In this document: piece after piece, positions 1 to 5,433 of the stretch
How the letters are laid out: each line of letters begins with the position of its first letter
Position numbering within the stretch: position 1 is the stretch's first letter
Origin: Syntrophaceae bacterium
GTDB lineage: Bacteria > Desulfobacterota > SM23-61
Reading direction: 5' to 3'
Assembly (NCBI GenBank): GCA_003154025.1
Contig: PMCE01000057.1
Location: 4,730 to 10,227, forward strand
Length of the DNA: 5,498 bases
Program-made: the position numbers and the translations under genes
Notes under the pieces: model-generated
Told to the model about the DNA's origin: nothing
The model's database searches: none
Seen by the model: the letters and a program-made list of their open reading frames with translations, nothing else

Positions 1-168
1 CCCTTCCGGCCGTAGATTACAGCAGAATCTCCGGCGTGAGCAAATCGACGGCAAGGGGAGAGAGAATCCCCGGGATAACTCTCGTGACTGTGCGGGAAAG
101 AAGGAAGGCGAGCGGCCATTCAAAGAATCATAAAAGAATCACAGAGGAGAAGACGACCCTGAAGATCA
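1..168. other. Noncoding end of window, downstream of tatA
   Basis: I see no supportable gene on either strand. The plus-strand reading frame that crosses this stretch runs into the tatA coding region, has no family resemblance and lacks a convincing ribosome binding site. A weak inverted repeat (AGATT, 7-base loop, AATCT, flanked by CCGG on both sides) lies near positions 7-32. No clear T-tract terminator follows tatA. Confidence 0.5.
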
Positions 169-384
169 TCAGGCGGATTTGGGTCCCCCGGAATCCTTGG
201 TCTCTTCCTTCGCCTTCTCGGGCGGCTTTTCGGAAGATCCCTCCTCGATGGACTTGATTCCCCCCTTGAAGTTCTTGATGGCCTTGCCCAGTCCCGACCC
301 GATTTCCGGAAGTTTCTTGGCCCCGAAGATCAGGAAGACGATGGCCAGGATGATAATCAGTTCTTGACTGCCCAGTCCGAACAA
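169..384 (-). CDS. tatA: Twin-arginine translocase subunit TatA/TatE
   Basis: A 71-residue TatA-family protein, which forms the membrane pore part of the Tat system that exports folded, often cofactor-containing proteins. The sequence shows the family layout: a short N-terminus with a polar Glu at residue 8, one hydrophobic helix at about residues 8-20, the hinge [10 protein letters not shown] (20-29), an amphipathic helix [12 protein letters not shown] (31-42) and a charged Lys/Glu-rich tail. The open frame extends 60 codons further upstream, but those residues look unlike TatA. A TTG codon at 384 sits 8 bases after a near-perfect Shine-Dalgarno sequence, so I take TTG as the start. TatB is less likely because the protein is short and carries the TatA-like KLPEIG hinge. 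A promoter of its own lies just upstream. The chaperone and mobB genes before it fit export of a molybdoenzyme, though no tatC is seen here. Confidence 0.93.
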   Translation of the reverse strand: MFGLGSQELIIILAIVFLIFGAKKLPEIGSGLGKAIKNFKGGIKSIEEGSSEKPPEKAKEETKDSGGPKSA

Positions 385-390
385 TTCCCT

Positions 391-399
391 CACCTCCTT
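391..399 (-). promoter_or_regulatory. Ribosome binding site of tatA, decides the TTG start
   Basis: The minus strand reads AAGGAGGTG, a close complement to the 16S rRNA 3' end, 8 bases (counted from GGAGG) before TTG at 384. No ATG or GTG at a suitable distance competes with it, and translation from here gives a standard TatA N-terminus. Confidence 0.85.
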
Positions 400-415
400 G
401 GTGCTTCTATCTTTA

Positions 416-444
416 AGTATATTCTCACCGAAAGTTTTAATCAA
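416..444 (-). promoter_or_regulatory. Candidate sigma-70 promoter of tatA
   Basis: On the minus strand TTGATT (439-444) is followed after exactly 17 bases by TATACT (416-421). These match the consensus at 4 of 6 and 5 of 6 positions. The start of transcription would fall near 409, giving a leader of about 25 bases that contains the Shine-Dalgarno sequence. tatA can therefore be expressed apart from the chaperone gene before it. Confidence 0.6.
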
Positions 445-513
445 GGGCAAAAGCCGCGGCTTATATCGGCCTGAATCCGCAAGGGCAGCCGCACGGGGGG
501 CCGCTCTTAAAGA

Positions 514-537
514 GGCCATCACGGATTTTCCGTGGCC
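514..537 (-). other. Hairpin between the chaperone gene and tatA
   Basis: The inverted repeat CACGGA/TCCGTG with a 3-base loop is extended by GGC/GCC after a 3-base bulge. It lies 24-47 bases past the chaperone stop codon. It lacks a strong T-tract on the minus strand (a run of four T follows on the plus strand), so it may be an attenuator, an mRNA 3' end stabiliser or a weak terminator. Confidence 0.35.
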
Positions 538-560
538 GCTTTTACAGCCCAAGGGGAAAT

Positions 561-1202
561 TCAATTAAAGAAGCGGGAAACAATCTCCTCAAAATCCCAG
601 GCGATGAATCCCCTGGTCATTTTGGCAATCCCCTTGAAATAGGGGGAGTCGGCCTCTCGAAAAAGCCGGTCGCACAGGGGAACGATCCATTGGTTCAGGT
701 GCTCCTGGAAAAAGTCCTGCTGTATCTTGAGCCAGGGATAAAGGTCTTCGATTTTACCGGCATCCGCCGCTTTCTGACAGAGATAGAAGATAAATTCCAG
801 CTCGGCCCCGATATGATCTTCCGGAAAAGAGCGGTCCGGGTGGACCACCAGACCGGCTTCCATGTATTTTTTCCGAACGGCCAGGGTCTCTTCCTGCATC
901 ACCAGGCCGCTCTTGGACCGGTATACGGATTCGTAAAGCGGAATAGGGGAGGGGCCGGCGAAGAGGCGGGTGAATTCTAGGAGGAGGTCAGGAACCATCT
1001 GGGCCGCCCGGGGCGAGGAGATGACCCCGTCGAGCAGCTGAACCCCCTCGTCCAATTCCGGATGGTAGCCCGCGAGGTTTTTCAGAACGCCTTCTTCCCG
1101 GAGCGCCTGAAAGAGAGCCTCAGTCGGTTCCTGAAGGAAGAAACAGCGCAGCAAGTCGTAGGCGCTCTGCCGGGCCTTCATCAATTCTCGGAATTCATCC
1201 AT
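561..1202 (-). CDS. TorD/NarJ-family molybdoenzyme chaperone
   Basis: A 213-residue all-helical protein of the TorD/DmsD/NarJ group. These cytoplasmic chaperones bind the signal peptide or apo-form of a molybdenum oxidoreductase, hold it back from the Tat machinery and help insert the cofactor. Visible family marks are [19 protein letters not shown] (76-94), the segment from Val101 to Val119 ([16 protein letters not shown]), the central motif [16 protein letters not shown] (127-142) and [10 protein letters not shown] (164-173). Length is normal for the family. The frame stays open to a GTG at 1250, but the extra 16 codons are made of the intergenic repeat, so I prefer the ATG at 1202; ATG 1214 is possible. 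None has a clear Shine-Dalgarno sequence. mobB lies upstream and tatA downstream, which fits cofactor loading followed by export. The client enzyme is not in the window, so the chaperone cannot be assigned to TorD, DmsD or NarJ proper. Confidence 0.88.
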   Translation of the reverse strand: MDEFRELMKARQSAYDLLRCFFLQEPTEALFQALREEGVLKNLAGYHPELDEGVQLLDGVISSPRAAQMVPDLLLEFTRLFAGPSPIPLYESVYRSKSGLVMQEETLAVRKKYMEAGLVVHPDRSFPEDHIGAELEFIFYLCQKAADAGKIEDLYPWLKIQQDFFQEHLNQWIVPLCDRLFREADSPYFKGIAKMTRGFIAWDFEEIVSRFFN

Positions 1203-1212
1203 AGATGAAACC

Positions 1213-1296
1213 ATTTCAGATTGCGGATGGCAGATTTCAGATTTAACCACAAATGAAAAAGTTTACCCTTCAAATTCAAATCTGCAATCTGAAATT
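1213..1296. repeat. Imperfect inverted repeat with CAGATTT heptamers, mobB-chaperone gap
   Basis: The left arm contains ATTTCAGATTGC (1213-1224), which pairs perfectly over 12 bases with GCAATCTGAAAT at 1284-1295. In an alternative register ATTTCAGATT (1213-1222) plus GCAGATTT (1230-1237) pair with the continuous AAATCTGCAATCTGAAAT (1278-1295), leaving a 7-base bulge. Two tandem CAGATTT heptamers occupy 1231-1244. The element fills most of the 98-base gap and reaches almost to the chaperone start codon. Related heptamers occur upstream of mobB. Confidence 0.75.
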
Positions 1297-1300
1297 CCCT

Positions 1301-1951
1301 TTAGTCTTCCAAGATCCGAATTTCTACGCTCTTAGGCGATTCACATCCCTTTAAGGCGGAGACCATTCCGCGCACGGTGCCGATCATCGATTTCTGAACG
1401 AAAGACGAAAGGGGGATGTCCTTTCCGTTCACCTTCAAGTGAACCCGGGGTGACTGATTCTCCCGTAAGAATTTTTCTTCGATCAGGTCGACCATCCCCC
1501 GCGCATCATCCAGGTCGAAGCAGGGTACCCCGATGTGGAAGGGCTCATTGCTGGCGATGGCCAGGAGGTTATCTTCCTTGGTGCAGAGGAGTTCCCGGCG
1601 CTTCTCTTTGCGGAAGACCTCGATCTTGGGCTGAGGGTTTCTCTTGAAACCCTCCGAGAGGATGATGTCCACATCCTGGATGTATTTGTCCCTCAACTCC
1701 CCCAGTTCGGCATCATGGTCCACATCCCGGATGAGGGCCAGCTTCTGGGGCGAAGAGATGACCACCGTATGCGCCCCGGCCCGTTTATGCCGCCAGCTGT
1801 CTTTTCCCTCGCGGTCCACATCGAAGCCGTGAACATCGTGCTTGATGGTGGCGACGCGGTAGCCCCGGCGCACCAGCTCGGGGACCAGCTTTTCGATAAG
1901 GGTGGTCTTGCCGCTATCGGAGGTTCCGACGATGGAGACGATGGGAATCAT
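1301..1951 (-). CDS. mobB: Molybdopterin-guanine dinucleotide biosynthesis protein MobB
   Basis: A 216-residue P-loop GTPase that aids MobA in attaching GMP to molybdopterin, making the MGD form of the cofactor used by DMSO-reductase-family enzymes. The N-terminus reads IPIVSIVG then the Walker A motif GTSDSGKTT (9-17, Lys15). Further MobB marks are ATIKHD (34-39), the DSWRHKRAGA segment (51-60), and VDIILSEGFK (94-103), the Walker B-like strand followed by the family's EGFK motif. Residues from about 168 onward (VHLKVNGKDIPL to EIRILED) form a tail beyond the compact MobB core, probably a small added domain of about 45 residues. The ATG at 1951 places the P-loop at the usual distance, although no Shine-Dalgarno sequence precedes it. 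The gene sits between the dehydrogenase and the TorD-like chaperone, with gaps of 64 and 98 bases filled with short repeats. Confidence 0.94.
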   Translation of the reverse strand: MIPIVSIVGTSDSGKTTLIEKLVPELVRRGYRVATIKHDVHGFDVDREGKDSWRHKRAGAHTVVISSPQKLALIRDVDHDAELGELRDKYIQDVDIILSEGFKRNPQPKIEVFRKEKRRELLCTKEDNLLAIASNEPFHIGVPCFDLDDARGMVDLIEEKFLRENQSPRVHLKVNGKDIPLSSFVQKSMIGTVRGMVSALKGCESPKSVEIRILED

Positions 1952-1960
1952 GGGAGCGCT

Positions 1961-2017
1961 GATTTCAGATCTCAGATTTCAGATTTAGAACAAACCCTAT
2001 CAGCTATGAGCTATTCT
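1961..2017. repeat. Two short heptamer arrays between the dehydrogenase and mobB
   Basis: Read on the plus strand, CAGATCT, CAGATTT and CAGATTT stand in tandem at 1966-1986. After a 10-base spacer come CTATCAG, CTATGAG and CTATTCT at 1997-2017, the last overlapping the dehydrogenase stop codon. Both arrays have a 7-base period but unrelated units. The CAGATTT unit is the same as at 1231-1244, so this is a dispersed element rather than chance. Confidence 0.7.
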
Positions 2018-3005
2018 ATTTCTTTTTCAGCACTTCCGGGTTGATCGGGTACTTGGGGGGTTCCCCGCGCAGAACCCGGAGCACCTCTTCCACCGCCGCG
2101 ATTCCTACCCGGTAAAGGCTCTCTTCCGTCGTCCCGGCATAATGGGGGGTTCCCATAACCTGGGGATGATTCAGGAGCGGATCTTGGGGGTCGGGGGGCT
2201 CGATCTCCCAGGCGTCCAGGGCTGCGGCCGCAATATGACCGGAGTTCAGAGCTTCCAGGAGCGCTTTCTCGTTCACGATTCCCCCGCGGGCCGTATTGAT
2301 CACGTAGGCTCCCTTTTTCATCAGGGCCAGTTCCCTTTTTCCCACCATCCCCTTGGTCTCCTGGGTCAGGGGACAATGGACCGTCAGAAAGTCGAGCTTC
2401 GGGAGCATGTCCTCCAGGCGCTCCACCTTCTGCACCCCAAAAGACTTCATCGTTTCGGCGGAAAGGTAAGGATCGTAACCCTGGACCTTCATGTCGAAGG
2501 CGGCGATGCATTTGCGCGCCACGGCGGAGCCGATCCGGCCCGTGCCGATGATCCCGAGCGGTTTTCCTTCCAGATCAACGCCCGTCAGGTTGTACTGCTT
2601 CAAGAGAGAACTGAATATACCGATATCCCCCTTGGGCATGTTCGCCATGGCCTTCTGCGCCTGGGGGACTCTCCGGGCCAGAGACAGCATGAAAGTAATG
2701 GCCAACTCGGCCACCGATTCCCGGTTCGCTCCCGGAGTGTTCGTCACCAGAACTCCTCTGCGGGTAGCTTCTTCCAGGTCCACCGAGTCCAAACCGACTC
2801 CATGCCGGGCGATGATTTTCATCCGGGGAGCCTGATTCATCTCCTCGGCCCCTACGTGGACTTTGCGGGCCACCATCCCGTCCACATCCTTGAGGGCTTC
2901 CAAATAAGCCTTCCGCGAATGGTCCTTAGGGCGGACGACCTCGGCGTTTTTCTCCAAAAGGGCTACGGCCGCAGGATGGATGACCTCTCCCAGATAAACC
3001 TTCAT
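2016..3005 (-). CDS. D-2-hydroxyacid dehydrogenase, SerA-like without ACT domain
   Basis: A 329-residue NAD-dependent enzyme that interconverts a 2-hydroxyacid and a 2-oxoacid. The N-terminal substrate-side domain holds ARHGVGLDSVDLEEA (66-80) and NTPGANRESVAEL (89-101). The Rossmann core starts with GTGRIG (154-159), and Asp178 at the end of the next strand favours NAD over NADP. The catalytic triad is present: Arg240 (NTARGG), Glu269 (EIEPP) and His288 (TPHYAGTT). The chain ends at the usual catalytic-core length, so the regulatory ACT domain of full-length 3-phosphoglycerate dehydrogenases is absent. Substrate cannot be told from sequence: phosphoglycerate, glycerate, hydroxypyruvate and sulfolactate are all handled by this family. 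Start ATG 3005 follows GGAGG by 5 bases. It is the first gene after a noncoding gap and probably heads a unit with mobB; a functional link to the molybdenum genes is not evident. Confidence 0.92.
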   Translation of the reverse strand: MKVYLGEVIHPAAVALLEKNAEVVRPKDHSRKAYLEALKDVDGMVARKVHVGAEEMNQAPRMKIIARHGVGLDSVDLEEATRRGVLVTNTPGANRESVAELAITFMLSLARRVPQAQKAMANMPKGDIGIFSSLLKQYNLTGVDLEGKPLGIIGTGRIGSAVARKCIAAFDMKVQGYDPYLSAETMKSFGVQKVERLEDMLPKLDFLTVHCPLTQETKGMVGKRELALMKKGAYVINTARGGIVNEKALLEALNSGHIAAAALDAWEIEPPDPQDPLLNHPQVMGTPHYAGTTEESLYRVGIAAVEEVLRVLRGEPPKYPINPEVLKKK

Positions 3006-3026
3006 ATTTCCTCCTTCATGGGTTCA

Positions 3027-3056
3027 ATTAAAAACATAATCGCCGAAAGTGCACAA
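3027..3056 (-). promoter_or_regulatory. Alternative proximal promoter of the dehydrogenase gene
   Basis: On the minus strand TTGTGC (3051-3056) and TTTAAT (3027-3032) are 18 bases apart. The -10 matches 5 of 6 consensus positions but the -35 only 3 of 6. It would give a very short leader of roughly 15 bases, against about 130 bases for the distal candidate. Confidence 0.3.
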
Positions 3057-3141
3057 GCAGCGGTAGATATAAAAACTCCCCTCCGGGCTCTTCTTCTCTG
3101 GGTCATAAAATCCCCATTGGACTGGAAAATGGCCTGCACCC

Positions 3142-3170
3142 TATCTACCATCCTTGTCCCGCCCTGTCAA
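3142..3170 (-). promoter_or_regulatory. Candidate distal promoter of the dehydrogenase-mobB unit
   Basis: A perfect -35 box TTGACA (3165-3170, minus strand) is followed after 17 bases by TAGATA (3142-3147), a weak -10. The palindrome CCGGCCGG (3171-3178) abuts the -35 box on its upstream side and could bind a regulator. Transcription would start near 3135 and leave a leader of about 130 bases in which I recognise no riboswitch. Confidence 0.45.
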
Positions 3171-3205
3171 CCGGCCGGTGCGACCCCCGCCCCTTGGGAA
3201 AGCTG

Positions 3206-3242
3206 AAAAAATAAAAAGACCCTCATTTCATCAGCGAGGGTC
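3206..3242 (-). terminator. Intrinsic terminator of the Fe-S assembly operon
   Basis: On the minus strand GACCCTC, an 11-base loop and GAGGGTC form a perfect 7-bp stem (3218-3242), followed at once by a T-rich run of 12 bases with one interruption (3206-3217). It begins about 30 bases after the stop codon of the DUF59 gene and separates this operon from the dehydrogenase-mobB unit. Confidence 0.9.
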
Positions 3243-3272
3243 CGGAAGGGGGAAACAAAAGCAAGAAAGGGT

Positions 3273-3626
3273 TCAGGCCCGCATGCAGGAGGAGAGAAGG
3301 TTCTGGGATTTAATCTTCTCCAGCCATTCCTTGAATTGGTCTTCGTCCTCCAGGATCTGATTGACGATATTCTGCTGGTAATGCCCTTTTTTCATGCGCA
3401 CCTTCACCCGCATTTTGAATTTTTCGTGCAAGGTATAGTGAATGATGATCCCCACCGCCGCACTGTAGGGACACAGAGGGCCTCCCACGGTATAGGAGAC
3501 GTTGATCTCTTCTTCCTTGACCTCGATATCCTCCTCCCCGACGAAACCCATCTCCACGATGCTCCGGTCCTTCAGGTCGGGGTCAAGGATATGATCCAGG
3601 ACTCTTAGAATCTCCTGCTTGGTCAT
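3273..3626 (-). CDS. DUF59/MIP18-family iron-sulfur assembly protein
   Basis: A 117-residue protein of the MIP18 (DUF59) family, which includes SufT, PaaD and the eukaryotic Cia2 and acts in maturing Fe-S proteins. The family core is visible: an N-terminal helix TKQEILRVLDHILDPDL (2-18), IVEMGFV (23-29), a beta-strand with Asn42, and the conserved cysteine region GGPLCPYSAAVG (48-59) with Cys52, where many relatives have a Thr-rich segment before the Cys. Strand KMRVKVRM (71-78) follows, then a helix and a charged tail with a further cysteine, Cys114. The frame extends 49 codons upstream, but that part overlaps the IscU gene end and lacks conservation; ATG 3626 gives the normal family length. 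The G-rich tract before it (8 G in a row) must serve as ribosome binding site. It is the last gene of the iscS-iscU operon, 47 bases after iscU and just before a terminator. Confidence 0.87.
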   Translation of the reverse strand: MTKQEILRVLDHILDPDLKDRSIVEMGFVGEEDIEVKEEEINVSYTVGGPLCPYSAAVGIIIHYTLHEKFKMRVKVRMKKGHYQQNIVNQILEDEDQFKEWLEKIKSQNLLSSCMRA

Positions 3627-3632
3627 GGGACA

Positions 3633-3640
3633 CCCCCCCC
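3633..3640 (-). repeat. G8 tract in the DUF59 gene ribosome binding region
   Basis: Eight consecutive G residues on the minus strand lie 6 bases before the DUF59 ATG. They take the place of a normal GGAGG. Homopolymers of this length can slip during replication, which would alter the spacing to the start codon. Confidence 0.6.
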
Positions 3641-3673
3641 TCAAATTCAGGGCACCATTCACTCCGGCAAAGA

Positions 3674-4168
3674 TCAGTGTGCGTGTTTGGGCTCGTCCAG
3701 CAATTCCTTCCCGCATCCCGTGCAAATTTCGGAATCGGCGGGAGTCTCCACCTCGCAGAAGGGGCAGTAACATTTCTTGGGCGCGGGCTTGTACGTGGTC
3801 CCCTCCTTTTTCATTCTATAATCCTCGATGGCCTTGTGGAGGGCATCGGCTCCCAGGTTGGAGCAGTGCAGCTTCTGCTTCGGCAGGCCCTCCAGGGCTT
3901 CGGCCACCTTTTTATTGGTGATCTGGGAGGCCTCCTCGAGCGTCTTCCCCATGGCCATCTCGCTGACCATGCTGGAGACGGCAATGGCCGCGCCGCACCC
4001 GAAGGTCTGGAATTTCACGTCTTCGATCACGTTGTTTTTGACTTTGATGTAGAAAGTCATCATGTCTCCGCAGACCGGATTTCCCACTTCTCCCACCCCA
4101 TCCGCTCCTTCGATGACTCCCACGTTGCGGGGATTCTTGAAATGATCCATAACCGTTTGGCTGTACAT
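3674..4168 (-). CDS. iscU: IscU-type Fe-S scaffold with C-terminal zinc ribbon
   Basis: A 164-residue scaffold on which Fe-S clusters are built before transfer to target proteins. The IscU domain (1-120) is complete: GNPVCGD with Cys33 and the cluster-release Asp35, FGCGAAIA with Cys58, the LPKQK partner-binding loop (95-99) and His101-Cys102. After a short linker (KPAPKK) comes an addition not found in plain IscU (about 128 residues): Cys135-x2-Cys138-x10-Cys149-x2-Cys152, a zinc-ribbon or rubredoxin-like knuckle pair, with one more Cys at 133. This is neither the ferredoxin-like domain nor the Nfu domain of nitrogen-fixation NifU. The tail ends KHAH. ATG 4168 gives the standard MYSxxVxDHFxNPRN start; a GGAGGAAGGAAAG stretch provides the ribosome binding site. 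It lies 38 bases after the IscS homolog, so the two are co-transcribed and probably form a complex. The domain closely resembles the A. fulgidus IscU as I remember it. Confidence 0.93.
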   Translation of the reverse strand: MYSQTVMDHFKNPRNVGVIEGADGVGEVGNPVCGDMMTFYIKVKNNVIEDVKFQTFGCGAAIAVSSMVSEMAMGKTLEEASQITNKKVAEALEGLPKQKLHCSNLGADALHKAIEDYRMKKEGTTYKPAPKKCYCPFCEVETPADSEICTGCGKELLDEPKHAH

Positions 4169-4206
4169 GGCGTCTTTCCTTCCTCCAGGGAATAGATTTA
4201 TATTTC

Positions 4207-5388
4207 TCAGGCCTTTTTGGCCATGGCCTTGCGATAGACCGGAGACATGTTGCGCAGCCTCTCCACGATGGGCGGGAGGACCTCCAGGATGCGGTCCACA
4301 TCCTCGGGTTTGTTCTGCATTCCAAAGGAAAACAGCAGGGATCCCTGGGCCGTAGCCGCATCCACCCCCATCGCCAGCATCACATGGGACACCTTGAGGG
4401 AACGGGAGATGCATGCCGAGCCGCTGGAAATGCGGATCCCTTCCATATCCATGAACAGGAGCATGGCCTCTCCTTCAATGTATTCCACGGCCACGCTCAC
4501 GTTTCCGGGAAGCCTCCGGGTCGGGTGACCGAGAAAGCGCAGATAGGGGATCTTCTTAGGCAATTCCCTCACCAGCCGGTCGGAGAGTTCCTTCAGGTAA
4601 CTCATCTTCCGGGGGATCTCCTTTTGCGCCAATTCCGCGGCCACGCCCATCCCTACGATTGCGGGAACATTCTCCGTGCCCGCGCGGAGGCCTCGTTCCT
4701 GAATTCCGCCGTCGAGGAGGGGTTGAATCTTCACCCCTTTGCGGATGTACAGGGCGGCTGCGCCCTTGGGCCCGTAAAAGGTGCTCGCCGCCAGGCTCAA
4801 GAGGTCTACATTCAGTTCGTTCACCTGGACCGGTATATTCCCCACCGAGTCTATGGCGTCCGTGTGGAACAGGACTTTTTTGGCGCGGGTGATCTTGCCG
4901 ATCTCCGCAATCGGTTCGAGGGTCCCCACTTCCGGGTTGGAGTGCATGACCGAAACCAGGATGGTCTGGGGGGTGATGGCCCGCTCCACGACCGCCGGGT
5001 CCACCATCCCATACTCGTCCACGGGCAACCGGGTCACATGAAAGCCGGCCTTCTCCAGGGCGTTGGCACAGTGCATGATGGAAAAATGCTCGACGCTGGA
5101 AATGAGGATCTCTTTCCCCTTGGATTGGTGGGCCAGGGAAATTCCCTTCAGCGCCAGGTTGTTAGACTCTGTGCCACAAGAGGTGAAGATGATTTCTTCC
5201 TCTTGAGCCCCGATCAGGCGGGCTACCTTCCCCCTCGCCTCCTCCAGCGCCTCCCTTGCCTTTTCTCCGTCTTCATGAATGCTGGAGGGATTTCCGTAGT
5301 ACTCTTTGAAATAAGGCACCATGGCCTCAAAAACTTGGGGATAGACGGGCATTGCCGCCACGTGATCCGCGTAAACCACCGAAGCCAT
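4207..5388 (-). CDS. iscS: NifS/IscS-family protein lacking the PLP lysine
   Basis: A 393-residue class V aminotransferase fold, full length for IscS. Normal IscS makes sulfane sulfur from cysteine with PLP held by a lysine in SAHKxxGPKG. Here the same place reads [10 protein letters not shown]: His is Ser202 and the lysine is Thr203 (codon ACC). Other pocket residues differ too: AATTP is AAMP (11-14), NNE is NPE (151-153), DAAQS is DAIDS (177-181), and the Arg of SLRFSLGR is Leu352 in SLLFSFGM. Retained are His101 (VEHFS), Asp177, the [10 protein letters not shown] loop (233-242) and the mobile-loop cysteine SSGSACIS (Cys326). There is no frameshift or stop, and the reading frame around Thr203 was re-read from the bases. 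I infer a PLP-free partner of IscU, like the A. fulgidus IscS with Asp at this lysine site. Start ATG 5388 has GGAGG 6 bases upstream. First gene of a three-gene operon. Confidence 0.9.
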   Translation of the reverse strand: MASVVYADHVAAMPVYPQVFEAMVPYFKEYYGNPSSIHEDGEKAREALEEARGKVARLIGAQEEEIIFTSCGTESNNLALKGISLAHQSKGKEILISSVEHFSIMHCANALEKAGFHVTRLPVDEYGMVDPAVVERAITPQTILVSVMHSNPEVGTLEPIAEIGKITRAKKVLFHTDAIDSVGNIPVQVNELNVDLLSLAASTFYGPKGAAALYIRKGVKIQPLLDGGIQERGLRAGTENVPAIVGMGVAAELAQKEIPRKMSYLKELSDRLVRELPKKIPYLRFLGHPTRRLPGNVSVAVEYIEGEAMLLFMDMEGIRISSGSACISRSLKVSHVMLAMGVDAATAQGSLLFSFGMQNKPEDVDRILEVLPPIVERLRNMSPVYRKAMAKKA

Positions 5389-5414
5389 TCTTCTCCTCCC
5401 CTCCCTATATAGTC

Positions 5415-5433
5415 CATCTCTTATGAAGAGATG
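5415..5433. promoter_or_regulatory. Perfect dyad over the iscS promoter, operator candidate
   Basis: CATCTCTTATGAAGAGATG is an 8-bp perfect inverted repeat around a 3-base centre. It covers the proposed -10 box and lies 27 bases before the iscS start. Its symmetry and position suit a dimeric repressor, for example a sensor of Fe-S status, but it does not obviously match the IscR sites I know. It could also act as an RNA hairpin if transcription starts further upstream. Confidence 0.5.

Noticed and set aside
385..564. N-terminal extension of tatA by 60 codons to a TTG at 564
   Set aside because: The extension looks like translated noncoding DNA, contains the promoter and ribosome binding site of tatA, and TatA proteins begin just before the membrane helix.
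1213..1296. CRISPR array in the mobB-chaperone gap
   Set aside because: The units are only 7-12 bases, in mixed orientation and without regular spacers.
2142..3206. A 354-codon plus-strand open frame opposite the dehydrogenase gene
   Set aside because: It is fully antisense to a gene with a complete catalytic triad, shows no recognisable domain and is rich in His, Gly and Arg as expected of a shadow frame in GC-rich DNA.
3627..3773. Upstream extension of the DUF59 gene into iscU
   Set aside because: The extra 49 codons overlap the end of iscU in another frame and lack DUF59 features; the ATG at 3626 fits the family length.
4169..4414. Upstream extension of iscU into the IscS gene
   Set aside because: It is an out-of-frame reading of the iscS 3' end; the MYSxxV start at 4168 is the normal IscU N-terminus.
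4207..5388. IscS homolog as a pseudogene
   Set aside because: The frame is uninterrupted and full length, has a good ribosome binding site and keeps the conserved cysteine loop and surface motifs, so loss of the lysine looks like a change of role.
4384..5412. A 342-codon plus-strand open frame opposite the IscS homolog
   Set aside because: Antisense shadow with no family resemblance; the minus-strand frame is clearly the conserved gene.
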